From the NCBI RefSeq assembly GCF_026210795.1, contig NC_089435.1, forward strand, positions 806,001-870,000: 64,000 nucleotides of DNA. Reading direction: 5' to 3'. The notes beneath the pieces are model-generated. The model searched no databases, was not told the DNA's origin, and was given only the letters and a program-made list of their open reading frames with translations. Each line of letters starts with the position of its first letter. Position 1 is the first letter of the stretch. Shown here one piece after another: positions 22,518 to 35,249 of this stretch. The position numbers and the translations under genes were made by a program. Source of the stretch: Rhizophagus irregularis. Its lineage: Eukaryota; Glomeromycota; Glomeromycetes; Glomerales; Glomeraceae.

Positions 22518-23147
22518 ATTACATAGTACATAATAAAGGGAAAATAAACAATGCTTTTATTATTGGATTTTATAGAATAACTCAGGATTCAGAAACAAAA
22601 AATTATATGATAGTTTTAAATTATGCGAGAAATGGAAGTTTACGAAATTATTTAGATAAAGAATATAACAAATTAAATTGGAATAGAAAGATCGATTATA
22701 TTTATGATATTATAATTGGAACGTATTCATGAAAGGAATTAATTCATTGAGATTTACATATTGGAAATATATTAAAGCTTAAATATGATACTGCTATAAC
22801 TGATATGGGATTATGTAAACTCGCAAATTATATTGAATCAGAAAATAACATATTGTGTTTACCTTATATAGCTTCTAAAATTTTAAGAGGATAAAATTAT
22901 ACAAAGGCTGCCGATATTTATAGTTTTGGCATAATTATGTATGAAGTAATTTCTGGACTACTCTCATACATTTAAGCCATGATAAAAATTTAGTAATAAG
23001 AATATGTCAAGGGCTCAACTCAATTAATTGTATATTTCTTAAGAGATATTTAGATGCAAATCCACTAAATCGACCGATAGCAAGAGAAGTTAAAGATGCT
23101 ATAAACAAATGGAGATATGAACCAGTAGAATTGCAACCACAAAATTA
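22518..23147 (+). pseudogene. Protein kinase pseudogene
   Basis: After a likely 3' splice site (TTTAATATAG) the plus strand reads DYIVHNKGKINNAFIIGFYR, then TQDSETKNYMIVLNYA, GSLRNYLDKEYNKLNW and, across stops, a catalytic loop whose HRD is ruined (IH-stop-DLHIGNIL). It continues ITDMGLCKLANY, a Q-to-stop change after ILRG, and YTKAADIYSFGIIMYEVISG. A frameshift follows, then the final LDANPLNRPIAREVKDAINKW. At least three in-frame stops and one frameshift are present and the N-lobe is missing. This is a different subfamily from the tandem pair and lies on the opposite strand. Confidence 0.8.
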
Positions 23148-23149
23148 AA

Positions 23150-25250
23150 GAAACAGAAATAAACAATTCATTAAATAACATCATTCCATCGACTAGTTTA
23201 GGATTATCATACAAAACATATTCGGAAGCAAGTACTGTAGATTGCTCGATTTTAAGAACCTTCTTGAACCAAAAAATTGTTGATTAATGATAATATAATA
23301 AGCACGAAATTTTCAGGTATTAATAATAATTTCATAATGAAAACAATTCTTAAAGATACTAATAAAATTTTTAATTAATTAAATGGAAACTTTATAATTT
23401 ATTATTTCTCAATTAAATACTAATTAAGATGTAATTTACACGATTAATAATTAATATTGATTTTTCTATGATTTAATATTAATTTATTTGTATTTTTTAA
23501 TGTTCAAATATCAAATTTAATAATACAAAAAACAGGTTGAACAAAAATCATAATTCAAAGGTAATTAACAACTAAACTTTAGTTGACGTTGCCGATATTG
23601 TTGTGATATTTATAGTATAATATTCTTGATATATCGTGAATTACGCTAAACAATTTAAATTTTATTGTATTTTTAAATTATTTACTTGATTAACTTGATT
23701 ATTTAATATTTTTGATATAATGAATATTGTTGATTTCGTTGTATATAATTTCCGACCTGACATAAAAGTTAAAACTAGTTAATATAAATGTAAAAAAATT
23801 AACTCTTACAAATAAAACAAGTAACACTTCAACAATGTTGTTATTTGAAATATCTTAACTAATGTGTTAATCCAAAATCTTTTTTATACTTGTGTAATAA
23901 AAAACGACTTTGCTAATTATTTCAATTTTAATTAAATAAACGTGCTTGTTTAACCCAATTTAGAGCTATCCAGAATCAATATCACAATTTAATCTAATTT
24001 ATTAAATTTATAAAACATGTTATAAACGTTATAAACGTTATCTCCTTACCTAAACTTATTCAAATTGACCTTTAACATAAAAATTCTTGTTCATTTTTAC
24101 GTAAATACAATATAAAAATTTCAATTTCTCTGATAATTTGTTAAGAGAAAAAAATTTTATATTGTTAATATAATATTTACTTATTTGAAAATAAAATAAA
24201 ATTGAATTGTATGTTTAGATTATCAGCAGATAAATATCATTCGACATTTATAATCTATATAATTAAAATATTTAGATTACCATGTATAAATTAATTTGAA
24301 TTGTGTAATGTGTAACAAATCGTTCTCTATAAGTTAGAATATTATTTAAAATCACTCTTGATAAAAGAAGGAGTTTGATTAGACAAATTAATTCTTTTTA
24401 AATTAAGAATACTATAAAAAAATTAAAAGATAAATTCCAATCAAATTTTGTTGAATTCATTTTCTAATAAAAAAAATATATATATATATATTTATATATG
24501 ATATAATTCAGAAAAATAATGAGTGATTATCTTAAATGTATGAATTTGTCTTCTAGTATGTTTTGTTATTCTTTTCCTGCAATATGTATAATATGGTTTA
24601 AAAGCTATATACGCATTATTTTTAATTATCTTGAATAACCTAATAAAAAATCATCAAATTTTCTAATTAATTAATTTAAAAATCATTAATTTCGACGTCA
24701 CAAACAAAATTCTATAATAAATTTATAAATTTTGAAATATCATCACTCGCTCCACCTCATAATAATTTCCATTTTGTCATTAATAAAAACATTACATCCT
24801 ACTGATTCATATATGAATAATAAAATCTAAATTCATTTTTTTTACTCTTTCTCCTTTTTATTTAAAATTTTAACCATGTTCGGTAAAAAAAAATAATCAT
24901 TTTTTATTTTCTTTTTTTACGAAGTTGATTACTTACATACTAAAAAATTGTCATATTTTAGACAATTACTTACATACGGAATGATTCACCGATGGAATAC
25001 CGTGTCTATACATGTTATTCAGAAGAAAAGAATAAATGAGTTTATTTTCATCTCACGTATTCATGAACTATTCATGATAATACAACGATTATCATAATCT
25101 TGATGAATTTAATAAGTACCGTAATGTAAGTTAGTTAACATTTAGTTATTTGTATGTAAAAGATTTCCATCTTAATATATTCTATAGTTATGATAGTTCT
25201 TAAATTCTGCTTGTAACATTAAAAGAAGACTCTTATTTATAAAATAAGAC
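23150..25250. other. AT-rich intergenic DNA
   Basis: About 2.1 kb with no recognisable gene or element. It holds a short (TA)n run near 24475-24500 and otherwise only stop-rich AT sequence. Confidence 0.5.
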
Positions 25251-26060
25251 GGCTTATACGCCGTATAAATAAGTGTGTACTCCAATGTTATAAATATGAC
25301 CATAAACTTAACAGGTACTATCAGGATATCTTATCCCAATACGATATTTCTTAGGATATCTAAAGTTTTCCTGTCTCTTGATCATATGTCAATTACTCAG
25401 GATGAATTTCGTAGATTGTCCCAGATAGTCTATTAACCAGTAATTAACCTCCACCCAATTCCCAAATTTCGATCACCTCGGATTGCTCGGAATAATCTAA
25501 CACGCATACGACCTATCCTGTCTTTTATTCTTAACAGTGATAAGGCCAGTTGTTCTATCATATGTATGCCCATATTTGGTGGGATTACATAACGGTATGT
25601 ACTGCGTGGGATTAGCTACTGTCTTGCGCCTGTTGTTCCTTCCTCCGGTCGACATAACACCCTCAAAATAAATTTTTTCGGAAGGGGTAATCCAATTCAA
25701 TTAATCCGATTGAGGCTTTGCATGTTTAGTCTTGTCACTGGAGGTTTAAATTTCTTTTTAGGCCGATTTGAAACTTCTTGCATTTCTTCTTCAGATTCAT
25801 ATGAATCGGAAAAATTCCCACATTTTTCGCTAATTAGCAAGGGAACCATTTCATTTATTATAATAAAAAACAAAGTATATATAAATTTGGATCGGAAAAT
25901 AATCTTGATTAAACAATCCTTCAACTCTTTTAAGTCTAATTGAAAGAGTTTGTATGCCGTACCAGTTAGCTATATTTGTATATAAAGAATAACTCACAGA
26001 GACATACAGCAGAATGAAAAGATTACATCCTTTATTGTTAGAATAAGAAACTTGCAAAAT
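25251..26060 (-). pseudogene. Unidentified coding remnant
   Basis: The stretch is less AT-rich than its flanks. On the minus strand it gives protein-like pieces in overlapping frames: an acidic-basic segment (SYESEEEMQEVSNRPKKKFK, about 25750-25810), then NPTKYGHTYDRTTGLI near 25560, and a piece around 25400-25480 reading VIEIWELGGG-stop-LLVNRLSGTIYEIHPE. The stops and frame changes suggest a decayed gene. I do not recognise a family. Confidence 0.3.
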
Positions 26061-26121
26061 ATTTTTGCGATAATTACACGTATATCTCTATAAAATATAA
26101 AAATACATTGACTTTTAAAAA

Positions 26122-28140
26122 TTAATAATCTCTATTTATATTCTTAATAGGCTGATATATTTTTGGCATTTCAACATTTTTTCCAATAAAATTATCAATC
26201 CTATTATTAACCGAATGAGGAAATGGGATTTCAGGTAGTCTAGATACCGCATCAAGTCTTGCCATTTGCTCAGACGTCAGTCTAATAATAAATAAATAAA
26301 TAAATAAAATTAATAAACCAAAAAAAAAAGCAAACCACTTTTTTTAATAACATGACACTTACTTGAATTCAAGAGCTTTAATATTTTCTTCAAGTTGAGC
26401 AACAGTTGTAGAACCAATTAGAGGAGAAGTAATTCCAGGTTTTTGTTTAATCCAATTCAAAGTAACCTTAAATAAAAAAAACAATATTTTTTTTTATATC
26501 AATTAAAAAAAGAATTACTTTATATAAATTATAAATAATTACTTGAGCAGGAGTTCTATTAATCTCCTTTGAAATGGCAATAACTTCATCTAAAATTTCC
26601 CAATTTTTTTCATTTTTCGCAGTATCCGCAATTACTCGACCGCGATATCCTGATTTTGGATCAGGAAGTGTTTCTTTCGTATATTTTCCTGAAAGAAACC
26701 TATTTTATAAAAATATTATTATATTGCAATGTAATTTGTTAAGGTATAAATGATCAATTACCCCTCTGCGATGGATCCCCATGGTATAATCCCAACCTAA
26801 AATATTTTTTCAAAAAAAAAATAAAATAAAAATAAATAAAAATATCGATTAATTTACTTAATATAATACAAATATACAATGTATAAAGGTATAATAGGTA
26901 TAATAATACATACACCAAGTTCAGCACAAGCGGGTTGTAAATCAAATTCCAACCAACGATTCAACAAATTATAACGCGTTTGAAGTCCAATGAAAGGACT
27001 AAACACAGTTGATATATATGTGTGAAATTATATTATAAATTTGTTAATTATTTATAATTTCGTACCTCCATCCGCGTAAATTGGCAATAGTATTACTACA
27101 AGCGAGTGCCCAAGATGGAATATTACTTGCTGCAACATACAAAGCCTATTCGTCCAAATTTATTTTTTTTTAATAAATCAATTTAATTATTTTTCAAATA
27201 AAATAAAAGGATTTACTTACTTTCCCACTCCGAACGACATCATCCAATGATCTCATCATTTCTTCAATTGGAGTTCTATATTCATGGTAATGAGTATACA
27301 AAATATCAACATAACCCATATTCAATCGTTTCAAACTTTCATCTAGATTTTCCACGAGACTTTTTCTATGATTTCCTCCTAAAAAAATATATATATATAT
27401 ATTGATTTTTTTATAATCAGTTAATATAGAAGGTTAATAATTTGTGTATGTATAAATTAGATTACCGGCATTCGGATTGTATCTCATGCCTTCATACATT
27501 TCGGTTTTATTTACTATAAACGAATTTTTTTAATTTAAATGTACAGTAAAAAAAAAAAATTTCAAATTAGATTTAGCACGATTCATACATGTATATTTTG
27601 TGGCAATCACGACTTCAGATCTTTTATCGGCAACATAACCTCCAAGGAAACGTTCACACTAAATTATTTTAAATGATTTTATTATTAAGATCAACGACTT
27701 TTTGAAAAATATTTACTTTTTTATTACTTACTTGACCATTATTGTAAATATTTGCAGTATCTAAAAAAAATAATAATAATAATAATAAATAAATAAACGA
27801 AATTAAATTAAAATATCAAAGATTAAGTGAAATAACTACAATAACTACGTAAAAAAGTTACCAAAAAAATTTCCTCCTTTTTCATAATAATGATCGAAAA
27901 TTTTCTTCGAATTCTCATAATCACTATCTTTATCAAATCCCTGATAAATATAAGTGTACATAATATTTTGAATTCAAATTAATATTTCTTAAATTATTAT
28001 TTCAATAAATCTTTTTAAGATAGTGATCTTACCAAAGCACCAAGACATAATGGAGAAATTCTTAACCCACTACGACCTAATAAAACATAATCATCAAGAG
28101 CTCCAATGGTTTCAGTGGACGAAGAAGTATCCTGAGCCAT
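26122..28140 (-). CDS. Aldo/keto reductase (370 aa, 12 exons)
   Basis: An NADPH-dependent oxidoreductase of the aldo/keto reductase superfamily, nearest in feel to the fungal aryl-alcohol dehydrogenase/AKR9-11 groups. It is probably cytosolic and acts on aldehydes or ketones; the substrate is unknown. Exons on the minus strand: 28033-28140, 27862-27940, 27732-27760 (29 bp), 27589-27658, 27466-27513, 27221-27378, 27066-27145, 26914-26998, 26762-26796, 26543-26699, 26363-26466, 26122-26281. The total is 1113 bp. The catalytic tetrad is visible: D and Y in DTANIYNNG, K in VVIATKYT, H in ILYTHYHE. The cofactor-binding C-terminal part includes VGIIPWGSIAEG and PLIGSTTVAQLEENIKAL. Length and architecture are normal for the family. 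A piece of its exon 10 boundary recurs at 11159-11227. Confidence 0.9.
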
Positions 28141-29235
28141 TTTCTTTTTTTTTTAAAAAAAAAAACCCTCTATTGATATGAGCTTATAAATATAGTTTTT
28201 TCAGAGTTTCCCGAGCTAAACTTTAAAAGGTTAAATTTATTGATGTACATTGTACAAGATCCACGGATAAAAAAATATCCGTCTCGATTCGCTATCCGGG
28301 TATTTAATAAATCCACCAAAAACATTATTACAATTAATCAATTAATCGTAATTCTTAATTTTAATTTTTTTTTAGAATTTTGAATTTTTAGGATAAAATT
28401 AGACTACTACAATCATAGAATTTTTCAATTATGGGAAAACTTACATAAACATTTTAAAGCATGTGATAATTTCAAAACTTTTTCTAATTAAAGAAAAATT
28501 CAAGTCCTTAACAAATAAAACGAGTTTTTATTCAAGATTTTAACATAAAAAGATTTAAATATAAATTTAACTCCTTAAAAATTACGTCAATTCGTTAATT
28601 TGACGAACAATCATTTTTTTTTTTTATGTATTACCCGATATATTAATCACACAATTGCTTAATATAGGAAAGTTACTATATTACATAAACGTTATTTCCC
28701 AATTAAAGTCACAATTTAATGTATTCATAAAAGGAAATTGTGTAAATAAAAAAAAATTTTTTTTCCCAATCTCTTTCTTTTTTTTTAATAATTTTTTTTC
28801 TAATATATAATATTATTTGTAAAACTGTTCTTTCTACTCATAATAAAGTTAAATTTAAGAGCGAACTTAACAAACTAATGATTAAATTACTCAACTAATA
28901 TAATTCACACGAAGTGTATCTAAATCTTCCATTACAACCAACCTATTATAAACGAATTCAATATGACAAAACCACAGTCCTCAATATATATAAAAAAAAC
29001 TTTAGAAGATTCAACTACATAAGAAATAATATAACTATATTAAATACATAATAATATTAAATAATTTAAAGCAATCATCTACATGCAATAATATAACTAT
29101 AATACATAATAATATTATACCGACGCAATTTAAAGAACTATCAACGACTACGCGTAATTAAAATTACCGAAAAAGACGTTATTTTACGAAGTTTTCACGA
29201 AGACCTTCTTTGCTGGTTAAATAATTTAAAAGCAA
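28141..29235. other. AT-rich intergenic DNA with a short direct repeat
   Basis: No gene seen. Near 29024-29125 a sequence of about 33 bp (AATAATATAACTAT..TACATAATAATATTA) occurs twice with a 60-bp period. A run of A/T homopolymers lies at 28610-28800. Confidence 0.4.
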
Positions 29236-29239
29236 TCTT

Positions 29240-29900
29240 TATTGGATAATGGATGGAACGTTCAAACACTTCCAAATTCCAATCATATTTAAACAGTTAT
29301 ATACTCACATGAGTTATGTATGCCTCTTGTTTACGCATTAATAACTAGCAAGTCTAAGGACAGGATTTATTGATTCTATTCATAATATTTTGAAATCACA
29401 ATTTGTTTTAACAGATTTTGAAAAATCTTCTATTGATACTATTCAGCTTTTACTTTAATATATGAAGCAATTCAAAATAAAAATCTTTTCTTTTAGTTGA
29501 AATTACTATATGTAAATCATTCAAAACAAAGGACTATTATATCTATTATCAGTAAATACATACTTCTGATCTTATTACTTAGTATAACATAGATGAAAAT
29601 TTTAGTTTATTAATTCGACACATTCCTGCTTTTGGATTTTTTCTGCCTGGTGACGTTTCTATTAATTGAAGACTAATATGCCAATAGAAAGAAGCAAATG
29701 TAATTATGGAATGGTCTGAAGATTATTATGTTCATGATAGAGTAATGATATACATCAAGAAGTGAAAAGTAATATGATCTCACTAATATTTCCACCTTCA
29801 CTTTGGTCAGTCACCGATAATATTGAACTCAAAATTCAGTAGAAGGTGTGAGACATTATTAGGTAGTGCATAATCATAATCGATGAGAAGAGTATGGTTG
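29240..29900 (+). pseudogene. MULE-like transposase relic
   Basis: Fragments in several frames follow the order of a Mutator-like (FLYWCH/MULE) transposase. MDGTFKHF carries the first catalytic aspartate, MPLVYALITSKSKDRIY follows, then QFVLTDFEKSSIDTIQ with the second aspartate. Later come LIRHIPAFGFFLPGD, EANVIMEWSEDYYVHDRV and FPPSLWSVTDNIELKIQ. These stretches are characteristic of this transposase family in Rhizophagus (recalled). Stops and frameshifts interrupt it throughout. Terminal inverted repeats were not identified, so the element borders are unknown. Confidence 0.65.
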
Positions 29901-31128
29901 GAAGAAGAATGCTCATGCGGTTACGACAAGCCTTTCCCGAGAATAAGAACGAACCATTCGGTGGCAGATTTATATTTTTTCAGCAACTTCGAACAAAGTG
30001 TATTTAAAATTATAAAGGAAATCCAAAAAGAATAAATCAAATAGATCCAACTTGAAATAGCGAAGTTTACTAGAAAAAAGACCATGAGCGTGAATCCCAA
30101 ATTCAAACGATGTGTAATTGACTTCCTTCGCGAAATTGCACATAATATGTCTTTTTAAATAATCTTAATTCCTTTTTTATATTATGGATTAAAATAGTGG
30201 TGGTTAATATTGTATAGAAGTGTCAAGAAAATGGATAAATGCGAAATTGTGTAATTATATTTAGTATCAAGCATAACTTTATATCTGAAAGTTTACGTAA
30301 ACAGAAAATTTATATCTTTCTTTTATATCTCATTGTAGTTAAAGATTTATTTATATTTTCAATACTGTTGTATTAATATTTATTTAATTTTACATATACA
30401 ATTGCAATTTAATTATTATATACTTGTTCATTTGTCCAATTGTCTTTATAAAATATTTTACACTTGATTCTGTATTAAAATTGAAATATTCATTTTGTCA
30501 TTTTGATTGTTGATAAAATGTACTTGTTGATAAATATATTTGTTAATACTATTACAAGACTTTGCAAATAGATCATAGTCAGTTATAAATATGTGACATA
30601 ATGTTTAATGTTATAAAGTGAGTGGAAAGAAATAATTTGATGCCTATATATTTTTTATAGCATTGCTCACTTCTTTATGTATCTGAAAAACTGATTAAAA
30701 TTTCCCACAATTCAGGATACTCCGGCCAAAACTAATACGATTTTGTCCTATAATAATGACACATAAAATACAGACTAATAAAAATCTTTTTTGTCAATTT
30801 TTTTGTATAGCCATTATTTAGGGTTTTTATTCTTTTATGGATGTTGATTGATTAATCATGACCGCATGACGACTCTTTATTCAAAATGAATTAATACGTA
30901 CGGTATCAAATAGAAATGTGACTTCGTGATAATTATTCATGAGTCATAATATTACGAAACATAAGTTTTAAATAGTTGTAATAACTAAAAGCGAGGATAA
31001 AAAAATGGTAATAACCATTTAATAGTGATCATATACATCTAATGGTGGTTCATGTTGGTTGTTCTGATATATATAGGCGCTTAGACTTTTGCATTTTGAA
31101 AACAAATCTTGGACGAAATTAAAATAAA
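29901..31128. other. Intergenic
   Basis: AT-rich DNA; the minus ORF at 29921-30106 has only low-complexity hydrophobic sequence. The last about 100 bp may hold the promoter of the gene starting at 31129 (TATATATAGG at 31069-31078, 51 bp upstream of the ATG). Confidence 0.4.
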
Positions 31129-32424
31129 ATGAAGGAGCTCATCGACTTCTTGCAGCAGAAGGAGGACGACTTGGAACTTGAGAAGGAGGACTTGGAAATT
31201 GTTCGCAAGAAAAGGATTAATGGCTGTGGCTTTTTAAGGATAACTGAAAAAAAGCTTGAAAAATGGGTATGTCTGGTGGTCCAGCGGCTAGACTTGCCTA
31301 CTTTTCCAAGGAATATAAGAAGAGAAAGTTGTGCTCGTTCTCCTTGTACAAGACCCAGAAAGACTTGAATGAGATGCTTGAGAAATATGGAATCGTTACC
31401 CTATAAAAAATTTTTATCCGAATATTTCCATTATTTCTCCGTGTCTTCCGTAAAAATTCCGTGAAAATGATACATTCACGGATATCCATGTTAGCAAGAT
31501 GAAAATTTCCATGATTTAAGGCTATAAATTCCATGAAAATGATACATTTACTGAAAAAACATGGAAAGATAAAACACGGATCAGATTTTTTACAGGGTTA
31601 GCGGTGATATAGCTCGCATTCCACAGTTCATACCACGTAAGTAATCACATGTCATGTTCTTTATTGAAATATTTCAAACTCACTTATAAAGGATTACAGC
31701 TATCCAACCAATCGACGAAAATGCCCCGCAATTTGAGCTTTGCATTAACGATATTCTTCGCAGGATAAGAAATATGGGACCGGTTATAGATAGTAATGAG
31801 GCTATACGTTGTGAGTATATTTCTACAATCTTGCACACGGCAGTAAGTCTTCTCGAGGATTTGATGATCACACCTCAGGCAAATATAAACACAGGTCGTG
31901 TTGATTATGCAATCAAAAAAATTATCAATGAAATTTTGGAGGAGATAATTTGCATAACCGAGAGCAAACCATTTCAGACGACTTTGAGTGTTTGCCAAAA
32001 TTTACTGCAGTGTCAAAGTGCGTGTGATGTAAGTATAACAATTTGTTCTACTCCATTGCTCGTTAAGGTTGATCATGGGTATTGCTAACTTGCTTCGCTA
32101 CCCCAGATGAACATAAAAATGAACAAGAAAAAGCGAAAGGCAAGTGATGTGTTCAATCCTGATTACGAATATGTCTATGGTATAGTCAGTACTGGGACTG
32201 ACTGGTACTTCACTCTTCATAGCACTGAGGGCATATATAGTACAAGCAGGACCGAATATCGAATTTCATTGACAGAAAATACTCTTAAGGACTCAACCGA
32301 GTTGCGCAAAAATGTAAAGAGGATTTTGGAGGTTATTGTGGGCTTGTTAATGGATAGGGCATCAGTTAGTAGAGAACCTGCAACTAAGAAGCGTCACGTG
32401 GAGGAAATAACAAATGTATTATAA
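31129..32424 (+). pseudogene. SAM-like plus PD-(D/E)XK nuclease-like protein, disrupted
   Basis: Member of an expanded Rhizophagus family that I place near Crinkler-type effectors with a restriction-endonuclease-like domain (recall, not searched). The N-terminus is a SAM-like helical region (LIDFLQQKEDDLELEKEDLE, then KKRINGCGFLRITEKKLEKW). GMSGGPAARLAYFSK and LCSFSLYKTQKDLNEMLEKY follow, then NEAIRCEYISTILHTAVSLL. The putative nuclease core is GRVDYAIKKI (Asp) followed by EEIICITESKPFQ (E-x-K). The C-terminus has YVYGIVSTGTDWYFTLHS and RILEVIVGLLMDR. Two lesions: one base is missing at about 31267 (after EKW), shifting frame, and a 199-bp MITE interrupts the exon at 31399-31597. Introns at 31641-31691 and 32029-32106 are GT-AG and join in frame. 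Precise loss of the MITE would restore frame at that point, so this insertion is recent relative to the rest. Confidence 0.7.
31399..31597. mobile_element. 199-bp MITE with TTA duplication in an exon
   Basis: The element begins CCCTATAAAAAAT and its other end is ATTTTTTACAGGG, giving a 13-bp terminal inverted repeat with one mismatch, followed by ATCCG on both sides. TTA is found once on each side (31396-31398 and 31598-31600). Three-base TTA/TAA duplication points to the PIF/Harbinger superfamily, though the terminal bases are not classical and CACTA-like origin is possible. It splits codons reading KYGI-VSGDIARIPQ of the nuclease-like gene. No coding capacity. Confidence 0.8.
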
Positions 32425-33259
32425 TAAATGTATATTTTTTATCTTTGTATTACAGTAAGGCTGGTTGAATTTATCTTCTTGAATTACTTAAATTTTGATA
32501 AAGATGAATCTCGCCTAACTGATGATATAAGTGGGTTAAGTACTATATGCAGGAAAATTTTCTCTGATGATATATATTTGACTTGAGTTAATCATGGTCA
32601 ACTATATTTTGCATGAATCATTACGTGTATCAGTCTATTAGGATACTGATATTTATATTTTTATGATCTTGTTTGGCGTAATTGAATTTAGTTACCGGTA
32701 TTTTAAATTTCGATATAATTTGATATCGGAACTCATAATCATGATAATCAGTTTTTATTTTTTTTTTTAAGTTAGAGCTGTGGTCAGTTACCAGTTTATC
32801 GGGTATACTCGGGTATTTATGATTATGGGTTATTGAAATATGTTTACTATTAATTAGAATTATAATAGATATTTAATAAAATAAATACAGTAGAAATAAT
32901 GTTATTACATAATATTTATCAATATGTCTGTGTAAACCCGTGGGAAACTGGAGACTATATAGACTATCTGAACTATCTGAGTTAATTTATTTAATAGACG
33001 CGAAAACTGATATTTTTCGCGTTTTCGTGTGTTTATTGCTCATAGTTTATAAAAAGTTTGTACAACAAAAAAATATATAAAAAGGTCTTAATATCCTTTT
33101 CAATTTCAATATGAAAAAATTTATTTCTACGAAAAAATTTTACGAAATAAATTTTAATTTATAATTTTAATTTATATATTTTACGAAAAACTCTTTACGA
33201 AAATTTAACTTTATAATTTTTTTACCCAACTTCACACCAACTTCATCAAATTCACCCAA
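32425..33259. other. AT-rich intergenic DNA
   Basis: Nothing recognisable; poly-T and poly-A runs and short AT-rich ORFs only. Confidence 0.45.
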
Positions 33260-34020
33260 ATGCCACGACATAAGAAATCGTCTAAAGGACATTCTTAGGG
33301 TAATTTGATAGTTGTTTATCAAAACGTAATTTCAATAAAAAAATATTTTAATATACAAAAAAGTATTCGTTATTTAATCATGTTGAAAATAATAGTACTC
33401 CGGAAAAAACACTACACAAGTTCCATCCCCACCACCCCATCTTCACAGCAATCACAAACTGAAAAAGAACAAGAGCAAAGAACAAGAGCCTGCTGTTGAG
33501 AAATCCGAAAAAGAAATTTTGAAGCCCCCAACTAATAAACCTGGTTCTTTAACAGTAAATAACAAAAACCAAAACTTCCTTTATCAACTCGTGATCACGT
33601 AGTTCAAATAATTAATGATTCAACGGTTGGAGATGACGAGTCAATTTGGGATGAGGGAGATCAACCTACTACTTCTTATAATATAGCCAGAAAACTTTCT
33701 AGTGTCGAAGAAGACGCTAACAAAGGTGATGGAATAGATTATAATGCATTAGAAGAATATACTACAGAAGAAAAAATTTCAGCAAAAAAAGATGAGGGAA
33801 ATTATCATTTATTGCCTTCGTCTATTGATGTTAAACAGAATAAGGATAGGCAGAACGAGATTAGGGTATTACGTGGTATGTATAAATTAACAAGTTTGCC
33901 GGATGGACGTGAGTAGGTGCGCACACTGCAGGGTTCACGCCTCGCATGAGACATGCTTGGTGCATCCAAGGTTACAGCTGAAGCCTTCCGGATGGTGACT
34001 CAAGAGACTTTAAAAGAGGT
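33260..34020 (+). pseudogene. Unidentified acidic coding remnant with GC-rich end
   Basis: It may start MPRHKKSSKGHS at 33260 but stops at once. The best part is an open run from 33590 to 33916 (about 108 codons) with acidic, probably disordered sequence: RDHVVQIINDSTVGDDESIW, EEDANKGDGIDYNALEEYTT and VLRGMYKLTSLPDGRE. It ends in TAG. The next 100 bp (33917-34015) are unusually GC-rich for this window and read TLQGSRLA and VTAEAFRMVTQETLKE in frames. I do not recognise a family; the mixture of frames indicates decay. It could be part of a transposon ORF. Confidence 0.35.
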
Positions 34021-35249
34021 GTGTATTTTTTTATTTGCAAAGTGGGTAACTTCCTAAGCTAAAATTAGAACGGATAACTCATTGAGTCGGGGAGTTCACA
34101 AATTTTACTTAGGAGGGTACTGGATTTGTTTGTTTTGGTTGGGTAAGGGTGAGCAAAGTGGGTAATTCCTATGAAATTACCTGCTTTTTTTTTTATTTTA
34201 TTTTTATTTTTATTTTTTTATTCCCTTTTTTTCTTCTTTTTTATTTTATTTTTTTTTATTTCTCTTGTTCACTTGATAACCAACTAAAGCAGATAAATCC
34301 TACTTTGTTATTAGTAAAGTCTGCTAATTCTAAAGGAGGAATTAGCTATGTCTTCTTTACCATTAAATAAAAATTTAGCACACTATCAACAATTTCTTCT
34401 TTTTCATAATAGATAAATGCAACCCCTTGGAAAAATAATTTCCCATTCATAGTACTAGACTACTAGTACATGATTTAAATTACAATTTAGCAACCCTACA
34501 CTGAATGTTGGAAATCCGCAATTCCTTTTTTATTTTTATGAAAATCATATAATAAAAAAGCAATTGAATTTATCAGTCATACAAATAATTTAAATAGTTT
34601 GCAATTATAATTACATAAAAAAAATCCAAAGGTTTTTTATTTCAAGTTTACCAATATATTGTATAAACAAATGATTTTTTGTCTTTTTTTTTCGTATTTC
34701 GTGAGTCAATTACAGAATCTACAGAGTCAACTCGTAAATATCTTTGTGATCGGAGGCAGTATAGACACCTTATTCTCATTCAACGATTATTGAATAATCT
34801 TACGCTAATTGGTTAAAAAATTGCGCAGTACTTTGTTTGATATATTTTAACTTTTTTCGCGTGTTGCAGTTGTATAAATTATTGGTTTCGAGTGAGGCAA
34901 TGACAAAGCTCTAACTCGAATTCATAAGAACTGCGCCAATTAGACACGTGTTAATGATCATGAGAAAATCAAATGTGCTAACAGCTAAACAGAACAAGAG
35001 TGGTAATTATGTTCGCCTTGATTTTGTACGTCTATAAAGCCAAAAAATTCATGTGAATCATTATGAAAAGCTATCGTTAAATATTAATAAGAAATTTCTT
35101 TAATACTTGTGATGCCAACAAAATAACGAGTCACTGCGAGTGTGATGTCACTAACTTGTTACTCACGATTAGTAACTGATTTTTGATATAAATTTGACTA
35201 AAAATATTACTTCAAACTTTCACTTTTTTTTTTATTATTTTCACTTTTG
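34021..35249. other. Intergenic, low complexity
   Basis: A 70-bp T-rich tract lies at 34182-34263. No gene was recognised. Several TCACGTG/CACTGCGAGTG-type motifs lie upstream of the small gene at 35250 but are not assignable. Confidence 0.4.

Noticed and set aside
26668-26700. TTTCAG at the end of the AKR intron as 3' splice site
   Set aside because: It puts the next exon out of frame; the upstream TAG acceptor gives the expected AEGFLSGKYT sequence.
29024-29125. Possible CRISPR-like or satellite repeat
   Set aside because: Only two AT-rich copies; no array and wrong domain of life for CRISPR.
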